Position numbers and translations under genes: made by a program
Shown here: positions 8,519-13,356 of the stretch, piece by piece
How the letters are laid out: each line of letters opens with the position of its first letter
How positions within the stretch are numbered: the stretch's first letter is position 1
Notes under the pieces: model-generated
What the model saw: only the letters and a program-made list of their open reading frames with translations
Databases searched by the model: none
What the model was told of the DNA's origin: nothing
Origin: an uncultured Megasphaera sp.
GTDB lineage: Bacteria; Bacillota; Negativicutes; Veillonellales; Megasphaeraceae
Assembly: GCA_902464195.1 (NCBI GenBank)
Contig: CABQJB010000038.1
Span: forward strand, 1-13,356
Length of the DNA stretch: 13,356 nt
Direction: 5' to 3'

Positions 8519-8523
8519 TTGTA

Positions 8524-8590
8524 GGGGCTGGAACATGGTGGTTTGCGCCGTCGTGTGGCAGCCTCCTTTCTATTTCGACTTACAAGGAGG
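8524..8590 (+). promoter_or_regulatory. Structured trkA leader with alternative anti-SD / anti-anti-SD pairing
   Basis: Three segments compete. GGGGCTG (8524-8530) can pair with CAGCCTC (8559-8565): seven pairs, one of them G-U, with inner helices ACA/TGT (8533-8535/8554-8556) and GGTG/CGCC (8537-8540/8546-8549). CCTCCTT (8562-8568) is perfectly complementary to the Shine-Dalgarno AAGGAGG (8584-8590). The two pairings share 8562-8565 and cannot coexist. The first would leave the ribosome site free and the second would hide it. This is the layout of a translational switch. The architecture does not resemble the ydaO c-di-AMP riboswitch, which is larger. The ligand or trigger is unknown. Confidence 0.5.
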
Positions 8591-8598
8591 TCTTTCCT

Positions 8599-9945
8599 TT
8601 GCGTATCGTTGTCGTAGGCGCCGGCAAGCTGGGGTACAGTATTGCCGAGCTCTTATCGAATGAACAATTCGACGTCGTCGTCGTCGATCATAATGAAGAA
8701 CGGCTGGAAGTCGTCAAGAATAATCTCGATGTATTGACGGTCCTGGCCAACGGGGCCAGCCCGATTACCATGAACGATCCCGATATCCGCGGTGCCGATA
8801 TCCTCGTCGCCTGTACGGCTGTGGACGAAGTCAATATGGTCGCCTGTATCATGGCCAAGAAACACGGCATCAAATACACGGCGGCCCGTATCCGGGACAT
8901 GCAGTTCCTGTCGGAAGCCAAGGATTATCTGAAGCAGAATTTCGACATCGACCTCATGCTCAATCCGGAAATGATCACGGCTCGTGAAATCAACCGCATC
9001 CTCATGACGCCGGCAGCCCTCAACGTCGAAGATTTCGCCAACGGCAAGGTCCGGCTCTTTGAAACGAAGGTCCGCCGCCATTCGCCGCTCATCAACATTC
9101 CTTTCAAGGATATGAACATGCCGCCATCCATCCTGGCCGGCATGATTTTCCGCGATCACCGCATGATCATCCCTCATGGCGATGACTGCCTGTTCCCGCA
9201 CGACAATGCTTATTTCATCGGCGACCCCAAGGCCATCGAGAAATTCAGCGAAAACTTCGTCCCCAGTGACACCAAGATGGTCGAACGGGTCATCATCATC
9301 GGCGCCGGCCGGTCGGGCCGCTTTTTGGCTCCCATGCTCGACAAGGAAGGCATCAAGGTCAAGATTTTCGATAAAGACCGCGAACGCTGCCGCCAGGTGG
9401 CAGAACTCCTGGACAATGGCCTGGCTATCTACGGCGACGGCACGGACATCGACCTCCTGGAACAGGAAGGTATTGCCGATGCGGACGTCGTCATCTGCCT
9501 GACCGATGACGACCGCCTGAACCTGATGTTGGCCCTCATCGCCAAGCACCTGGGCGCCAAGAAGACCATTGTCCGCGTATCGCGCATCGAATACGGCGAC
9601 CTCATGGAAAAAGTCGGCGTCGACATCGTCTTGTCGACGCGCCTCCTGTCGGCCAGCGAAGTTCTGGCCTTTGCCCGCCGCGGCGGCGTCGTCTCAGTCT
9701 CCCTCCTGGAAGGAGCCAAGGCCGAAGCCGTGGAAGTCATCGTCCAGGACGGGGCTCCCGTAGCCGGCAAGCGCCTCATGGATGTCCGCCTGCCCAAGGA
9801 ATGCCTGGTTTGCGCCTATGTCCGCGACGGCGAAGCCTATATCCCGAACGGGCAGTCCGTCCTCATGGCCGGCGACCGGATCATCCTCTTCATCCAGACG
9901 GAATATTCCAAGAAGGTCATGAAGTACTTCAAAGGCAGGGAATAG
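8599..9945 (+). CDS. trkA: Trk potassium uptake regulatory subunit TrkA
   Basis: A protein of 448 residues starting at TTG 8599, eight bases after a perfect AAGGAGG (8584-8590). The TTG start is chosen because the encoded MRIVVVGAG begins exactly at the Rossmann fold; an in-frame GTG at 8509 lies within the promoter. The protein has the usual TrkA duplication: RCK_N with GAGKLG at 7-12 and an acidic VVVDHN strand end, RCK_C at about 135-220, a second RCK_N with GAGRSG at 235-240 and KIFDKD, and a second RCK_C at about 365-448. TrkA is a cytoplasmic ring that binds NAD(H) and, in some homologues, ATP, and gates the TrkH channel. The length is normal for the family. The gene is followed after three bases by trkH1, so they are co-transcribed. 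Confidence 0.95.
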   Translation: MRIVVVGAGKLGYSIAELLSNEQFDVVVVDHNEERLEVVKNNLDVLTVLANGASPITMNDPDIRGADILVACTAVDEVNMVACIMAKKHGIKYTAARIRDMQFLSEAKDYLKQNFDIDLMLNPEMITAREINRILMTPAALNVEDFANGKVRLFETKVRRHSPLINIPFKDMNMPPSILAGMIFRDHRMIIPHGDDCLFPHDNAYFIGDPKAIEKFSENFVPSDTKMVERVIIIGAGRSGRFLAPMLDKEGIKVKIFDKDRERCRQVAELLDNGLAIYGDGTDIDLLEQEGIADADVVICLTDDDRLNLMLALIAKHLGAKKTIVRVSRIEYGDLMEKVGVDIVLSTRLLSASEVLAFARRGGVVSVSLLEGAKAEAVEVIVQDGAPVAGKRLMDVRLPKECLVCAYVRDGEAYIPNGQSVLMAGDRIILFIQTEYSKKVMKYFKGRE

Positions 9946-9948
9946 ACC

Positions 9949-11403
9949 ATGAACCGCAGTATCGTCTTTTATCTCGTCAGCCGCCTGGCCCTGATCAACG
10001 GCCTGGCCCTGGTCATCCCGCTGCTGGCCGCTCTGTGGTGGGGCGAAACAGGCGTCGTCTATTTTGCACCGGCCCTGGCTGCCGCCCTGATCGTGGCGGC
10101 GTTCTGCCGTTACCGCGGCCGCCATCACAAGCGCCACCTGGGACCGGGGGAAGGGGCCTGGTACATGGTATCGGCCTGGTTCCTCCTGGGCCTCCTGGGC
10201 ATGATTCCCTATGTCATGGCCGGCACCTTTGCATCGCCTGTCGATGCCTTCTTTGAAAGTGTCTCGGCTTTTACGACGACCGGGACGTCGTGCCTGGCTG
10301 ACGGCGGAGCCGCCCTGCCGCAGTCGCTCTTGTTGTGGCACAGCCTCATGGAATGGCTCGGCGGCCTCAATTTCATCCTTCTCCTGGTATCGGTCATGCC
10401 TCAGGTCAGCGGCTGTTTCGGCCTGACCTTGTCCGTCCATCAGAGCGTATCCTTCAGCCCCATGGTGGCCCGCATGCAGGAAGCGGCCCGTCAGGCCGGC
10501 CTCATCTACCTGGCCATTACGGTCTTTTCCATGGTCCTTTACGTCCTGGCCGGCCTGCCTTTGGGCATGGCCGTCAATCAGGGCCTCATGACCATGTCCA
10601 CCAGCGGCGGCGATTCGCTCTTCGATTTTTCCCGCTATGACAGCCTGGCCCTGGAAGCGGCCGGTGCCGTATCCATGCTCCTGGCCAGCGGCAATTTCCT
10701 CCTTTATTGGAAGAGCTGGGAACGGCGCGACTTCAAGAGCCTTTTCCGCGATGCCGAATGGCGGACTTTTTTGACCATCGTCGTCGTTGCTGGCTGCCTC
10801 GTATCCTTCCATTTGTGGCGCTTCGGCATCTACGACGGCTGGGATAACCTGCGCTACGGCTTTTTCCAGGTCCTGTCCTTCATCAGTACTAGCGGCTTTT
10901 CGTCGGCTGCCTACAGCACCTGGCCGGAATTCGACAAGTATGTCCTCTTTGCCATGGCCTTCGTCGGCGGCTGTATCGGCTCGGCTACGGGCGGCCTCAA
11001 GGTCATGCGCTTCATGGTCCTCTTCAAGATGGCTGCCCAGGAAATGCGCCGGACTTTGCATCCGCACATGGTCATTTCCCTGAAAATCGATGACGTCCCT
11101 GTGGACATGAAAATCATCAGCCGTGTCCTCAGCTATTTCTTCCTCTTCATGGCGACGTTTTTCGTTTCCATGCTGATTATTTCCTTGTCCGGCGTCACGC
11201 CCATGCAGGCCATGGGCATGGCTGTAGGCTGCCTGTCCAGTGTCGGGTCGACGATGGATCTCTTCGGCGTAGCCGATGTCTCCGTCCTGCCGGCATGGAC
11301 GAAGTTGTATTGCAGTTTCCTCATGATTTTAGGACGCGTCGAAATCTTTTCCTTCCTCGTCGTCATCCAGACCGCATTCGGTTATCTGCGGCGGCGCTGG
11401 TAG
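9949..11403 (+). CDS. Trk potassium channel subunit TrkH, divergent paralogue 1
   Basis: A multipass membrane protein of 484 residues of the TrkH/KtrB superfamily, the K+-conducting pore gated by TrkA. Start ATG 9949 lies three bases after the trkA stop, with GGCAGGGAA upstream. The four pore repeats can be followed by their filter segments: FTTTGTS (108-114), STSGGDS (217-223), STSGFSS (313-319) and SSVGSTM (430-436). The GGCIGSATGGLK segment (340-351) and the conserved LGRVEIF (461-467) are present. The second and fourth filters are unusual: family members commonly have TGGFS and GPG there, and this protein has SGGDS and GST. The WLGGLNF segment also departs from the usual GGxGII. It may have altered selectivity or work as a partner of the second TrkH. 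Confidence 0.9.
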   Translation: MNRSIVFYLVSRLALINGLALVIPLLAALWWGETGVVYFAPALAAALIVAAFCRYRGRHHKRHLGPGEGAWYMVSAWFLLGLLGMIPYVMAGTFASPVDAFFESVSAFTTTGTSCLADGGAALPQSLLLWHSLMEWLGGLNFILLLVSVMPQVSGCFGLTLSVHQSVSFSPMVARMQEAARQAGLIYLAITVFSMVLYVLAGLPLGMAVNQGLMTMSTSGGDSLFDFSRYDSLALEAAGAVSMLLASGNFLLYWKSWERRDFKSLFRDAEWRTFLTIVVVAGCLVSFHLWRFGIYDGWDNLRYGFFQVLSFISTSGFSSAAYSTWPEFDKYVLFAMAFVGGCIGSATGGLKVMRFMVLFKMAAQEMRRTLHPHMVISLKIDDVPVDMKIISRVLSYFFLFMATFFVSMLIISLSGVTPMQAMGMAVGCLSSVGSTMDLFGVADVSVLPAWTKLYCSFLMILGRVEIFSFLVVIQTAFGYLRRRW

Positions 11404-11409
11404 GAGGTA
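11403..11409 (+). promoter_or_regulatory. Ribosome binding site of second trkH, overlapping the first trkH stop
   Basis: GGAGG, starting within the TAG stop region of the first trkH (TAGGAGGT at 11401-11408), lies six to seven bases before ATG 11414. Ribosomes terminating on trkH1 would be placed directly at the trkH2 start, which favours coupled expression of both pore genes. Confidence 0.7.
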
Positions 11410-11413
11410 CATC

Positions 11414-12868
11414 ATGAATATACGAATTGTTTTATTTGTCCTGGGGAAATTGGCCCAGGCCTGTGGGGTGGCCTTGATGATTCCCTTTGTCGTCGCTCTT
11501 TTTTATGGCGAAAGCAGTATCATCGCTTTTCTCGTGGCCATCGTCATCAGCCTCCTTTTGGGACGCCTGCTCATGTGGCAGGGCCATCGGCCGACGGACA
11601 GCCTGACCGTCCGCGAAGGCGTGGCCATTACGGCTCTGGGCTGGATCATGGTCACCTTCCTGGGCATGATTCCCTATGCCGCCGGCGGCTATTTGTCCGT
11701 CCTGGACGGCGTCTTTGAATGTATTTCCGGCCTGTCCGGCACGGGGGCGACGGTCATCGACGACATCGAATCCATGCCGGCCAGCCTGGTTCTCTGGCGG
11801 GCCCTGACCCACTGGTTCGGCGGCCTGGGCATCATCGTCATCTTCATCGCCGTCTTTCCCCAGTTCGGCAAGGGCATCGTCCACATGTTCAATGCCGAAA
11901 GCACGGGACCCCGGTCGGACCGGGCCCTGCCGCGCATCAAGGAGATGGCCAAGGCCCTGTTCACGGTGTATGTCGTCTTTACCATTGCCTCGACGGTCGT
12001 CTTCATGCTCTGTGGCATGTCTTTCCTCATCGCCGCCGACCACGCCTTTGCCACCATCGCCACGGGCGGCTTCTCGCCGTACAATAACAGCGTCGCCCAT
12101 TTCGACAGCCCTGTCGTCGAGTGCTGCCTGTCCTTTTTCATGCTCATCAGCAGTGCCAACTTCGGCATGTACGTCGCAGCCTGGAAGAAGGGCTGCAAAG
12201 TCATCCTCGGTGATACGGAGTTCCGCGTCTACTTGTCCATCGTCGCCATCTCGACGGCGGCCATGGCCCTCAATCTGGTCCTGGCCCAGCAGTGGGACGG
12301 CGTCGAAGCTCTGCGCCAGGCCTTTTTCCAGTCCGTATCCATTTCGTCGTCGACGGGCTTCGTCTCCAACGACTTTGAACAGTGGCCGGTCTTTTCTAAA
12401 TTCATCCTCCTGGTCCTGATGTTCATCGGCGGCTGTGCCGGTTCGACGACAGGCGGCCTGAAAGTGACGCGCGTCATGCTGCTGGTCAAGACCATTGCCG
12501 CCATCATCCGCCAGAAGATACATCCCAACATGGTCCTGCATATCCGTTCCAATGGCGAAGAATTCTCGATGGACCTCATTTACGGCGTAGCCAAATTCTT
12601 CTTCATCTACACCATGCTCGGTGTCCTCTGGACGTTCATCATGGTCTTTGACGGCGTAGCCATCTTCGATGCCATCGGCCTCAGTGTCTCGACCATGGGC
12701 AGCTGCGGGCCAGGCTTCGGTCAGTTCGGCGCGACGGCTACTTGTTCGGCCCTGCCGCCGCTCAGTAAGGTCGCTCTCTGCCTGTCCATGCTCATGGGCC
12801 GCCTGGAAGCCCTGCCGGTCCTGGCCATCCTCATGCCGTCCTTCTGGCGCCACCGCAACAGCTGGTAA
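11414..12868 (+). CDS. trkH: Trk potassium channel subunit TrkH, canonical paralogue 2
   Basis: A multipass membrane protein of 484 residues, the same length as its upstream paralogue and aligning along its whole length. The K+-pore features are those expected of TrkH: filter 1 SGTGATV (108-114), filter 2 ATGGFS (216-221), filter 3 SSTGFVS (312-318) and filter 4 CGPGFG (431-436). The intervening GGCAGSTTGGLK (339-350) and the MGRLEALP gating-helix segment (461-468) are also present. The only mild oddity is Gly109 in filter 1, where Thr is common. The WFGGLGIIV motif (134-142) is canonical. It is therefore the likelier standard K+ channel partner of TrkA. It is the last gene of the trk operon; no strong terminator follows, only a GGGA-GAAA-TCCC mini-hairpin at 12871-12882. 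Confidence 0.93.
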   Translation: MNIRIVLFVLGKLAQACGVALMIPFVVALFYGESSIIAFLVAIVISLLLGRLLMWQGHRPTDSLTVREGVAITALGWIMVTFLGMIPYAAGGYLSVLDGVFECISGLSGTGATVIDDIESMPASLVLWRALTHWFGGLGIIVIFIAVFPQFGKGIVHMFNAESTGPRSDRALPRIKEMAKALFTVYVVFTIASTVVFMLCGMSFLIAADHAFATIATGGFSPYNNSVAHFDSPVVECCLSFFMLISSANFGMYVAAWKKGCKVILGDTEFRVYLSIVAISTAAMALNLVLAQQWDGVEALRQAFFQSVSISSSTGFVSNDFEQWPVFSKFILLVLMFIGGCAGSTTGGLKVTRVMLLVKTIAAIIRQKIHPNMVLHIRSNGEEFSMDLIYGVAKFFFIYTMLGVLWTFIMVFDGVAIFDAIGLSVSTMGSCGPGFGQFGATATCSALPPLSKVALCLSMLMGRLEALPVLAILMPSFWRHRNSW

Positions 12869-12882
12869 TTGGGAGAAATCCC

Positions 12883-12912
12883 TTGCATGACGCCATCCCT
12901 TTGCCGTATAAT
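12883..12912 (+). promoter_or_regulatory. Promoter of the small 49-residue gene
   Basis: A perfect TATAAT at 12907-12912 stands 18 bases after a weak TTGCAT (12883-12888). The expected start is near 12919, giving a leader of about 40 bases. An eight-base palindrome TAACGTTA at 12924-12931 lies just after the predicted start and could be an operator, though one this short can arise by chance. Confidence 0.6.
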
Positions 12913-12960
12913 AAAGACAATCTTAACGTTACTTTATTTTTTATCAAAGGGGGATTACCT

Positions 12961-13110
12961 ATGAGCTTTTGGGAACAAATGGCGAAGACTATCGATGCCA
13001 GTGAAGAAAAACAGAAGAAGGAAGATCTCTACCAGAAGACCTTCCACGAATTAGCCGAAAAATTGAGCGAGATCCGCAATAAAGAAACGGTGGACAAGAC
13101 GGAAGATTAA
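12961..13110 (+). CDS. Small charged protein of unknown function (49 residues)
   Basis: I do not recognise this protein. ATG 12961 is preceded by AAAGGGGGA (12946-12954) at good spacing and by a perfect -10, which together make it a credible gene. An in-frame upstream TTG falls in the -35 region and is not used as the start. The protein begins MSFWEQMAKTID and continues as a highly charged stretch rich in Lys and Glu (EEKQKKEDLYQK), probably one or two amphipathic helices. It has no cysteines, signal peptide or membrane segment. It stands alone between the trk operon and the GspE/PilB-type gene, and the strong hairpin at 13177-13219 terminates its transcript. Its AT content is higher than that of its neighbours, as is common for small Lys-rich proteins. 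A cytoplasmic adaptor or regulator is possible, but nothing shows it. Confidence 0.65.
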   Translation: MSFWEQMAKTIDASEEKQKKEDLYQKTFHELAEKLSEIRNKETVDKTED

Positions 13111-13176
13111 AGGATTCTTAAGTTTTTCGCCGTTTTCCGATTTTTCATTAAAAGACAATTAAATTTTTTCAGGACG
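13111..13176 (+). other. AT-rich intergenic stretch with T tracts
   Basis: This 66-base stretch contains several runs of five to six T (for example around 13124-13128 and 13164-13169) and no open frame. It sits directly upstream of the promoter-like sequence in the following hairpin. It could act as an A/T-rich UP element or a curved region. No other signal is visible. Confidence 0.35.
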
Positions 13177-13196
13177 TCTCCTTTCCATGCTATGCT
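13168..13196 (+). promoter_or_regulatory. Candidate promoter lying across the hairpin, -10 in its loop
   Basis: TGCTATGCT (13188-13196) is an extended -10 with TATGCT matching four of six positions. TTCAGG (13168-13173) is a weak -35 seventeen bases upstream, within AT-rich DNA. Transcription would start near 13203, inside the 3' arm, producing an RNA that lacks the 5' arm and therefore has a free AAGGAG. This would give the downstream gene a way to be expressed despite the terminator. Confidence 0.4.
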
Positions 13197-13219
13197 AGCT
13201 ATGGAAAGGAGATTTTTTT
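13177..13219 (+). terminator. Intrinsic terminator whose 3' arm holds the next gene's ribosome site
   Basis: TCTCCTTTCCAT (13177-13188) and ATGGAAAGGAGA (13201-13212) form a perfect 12-bp stem. The 12-base loop can add three more pairs (GCT 13189-13191 with AGC 13197-13199). Seven T follow (13213-13219). This is a textbook rho-independent terminator for the small gene. The 3' arm contains AAGGAG (13206-13211), eight bases before ATG 13220, so any transcript reading through would have that ribosome site buried. Confidence 0.8.
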
Positions 13220-13356
13220 ATGGACGTAAACAAGTTACTGCAAGACGCCCTGGCCGCCGGGGCCAGTGACATCCACATCGAGCCCCTGGACGACGCAGTC
13301 CGCATCCGCTGGCGCCGGGACGGCGTCCTCTGTCGGGCCGGAACGCTCCACAAAGG
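13220..13356 (+). CDS. GspE/PilB/ComGA-family secretion or competence ATPase, 5' part (runs off window)
   Basis: Only 45 complete codons are present. ATG 13220 follows AAGGAG (13206-13211) with eight bases of spacing. The protein starts MDVNKLLQDALAAGASDIHIEP and continues with VRIRWRRDGVL. The ASDIHIEP...R.R.DG pattern is the N-terminal hallmark of type II secretion/type IV pilus assembly ATPases. It appears at about residue 15, so the protein lacks the long N1 domain of PilB/GspE and looks like the shorter ComGA form used in Gram-positive-style competence pili. The Walker motifs would lie beyond the window. Such ATPases power polymerisation of pilin or pseudopilin at the membrane. PilT is a less likely alternative. 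Confidence 0.85.
   Translation, partial: MDVNKLLQDALAAGASDIHIEPLDDAVRIRWRRDGVLCRAGTLHK

Noticed and set aside
8509..8598. GTG 8509 as the trkA start, adding 30 residues
   Set aside because: It overlaps the candidate -10 and the structured leader. TTG 8599 directly follows AAGGAGG and begins exactly at the Rossmann strand.
8520..8598. ydaO-type c-di-AMP riboswitch before trkA
   Set aside because: The leader is about 75 bases, shorter than that class, and I could not match its paired architecture. Only the generic SD-switch layout is claimed.
8465..8598. tRNA or attachment site marking a defence island boundary
   Set aside because: No cloverleaf, direct repeat or integrase gene was seen at either edge of the jet operon.
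11432..12853. Antisense open frame of 473 codons opposite trkH2, and a similar 457-codon one over the trkA end and trkH1 (9694-11067)
   Set aside because: Same codon-bias shadow effect. The predicted proteins are low-complexity, rich in Asp, Gly, Gln and Arg, and show none of the features of real proteins.
12871..12882. GGGA-GAAA-TCCC hairpin as a terminator of the trk operon
   Set aside because: The stem has only four pairs and no T tract follows. It may stabilise the RNA 3' end but is not convincing as an intrinsic terminator.

Overview
The window reads as chromosomal DNA of a moderately GC-rich Firmicute, most likely a Negativicute of the Megasphaera/Veillonellaceae kind. This is an inference from three things: strong AAGGAG-type ribosome sites, AT-rich sigma-A-like promoters around C-ending, GC-rich genes, and the gene set itself. 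Every gene lies on the + strand. No tRNA, rRNA, insertion sequence, CRISPR array or phage gene was seen.

Layout. (1) Positions 1-722 hold the 3' end of a membrane-anchored HAMP-GGDEF diguanylate cyclase. (2) Positions 800-8464 hold a complete four-gene Wadjet (Jet) anti-plasmid system in the order jetD-jetA-jetB-jetC. It has its own extended -10 promoter, and each gene overlaps the next, so it should be one tightly coupled operon: Toprim nuclease (JetD), kleisin-like (JetA), MukE/KITE-like (JetB) and a 1483-residue SMC-like ATPase (JetC). The JetA/JetB families and the large JetC fit the type II-like form. (3) Positions 8599-12868 hold a K+ uptake operon, trkA-trkH1-trkH2, with one NAD-binding gating subunit and two tandem pore paralogues of identical length. 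The trkA leader can form two mutually exclusive structures around the Shine-Dalgarno site. (4) Positions 12961-13110 encode a 49-residue charged protein of unknown function with its own promoter. (5) From 13220 to the right edge is the start of a GspE/PilB/ComGA-type secretion or competence ATPase gene. A perfect 12-bp hairpin plus T tract in front of it contains the gene's own ribosome site and a promoter-like sequence in its loop.

How the genes work together. JetA/B/C should form an SMC loop-extruding complex that recognises small circular DNA, which JetD then cleaves; this is established for the Wadjet family. TrkA gates the TrkH channels in response to nucleotides. The last gene belongs to machinery that can import DNA or drive type IV pili. 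Wadjet itself is a known system. The less familiar points are the JetC active-site substitutions, the unusual selectivity filter of TrkH1, the trkA leader switch, and the combined terminator/RBS/promoter hairpin. Base composition of the jet genes matches their neighbours, so recent transfer is not evident.
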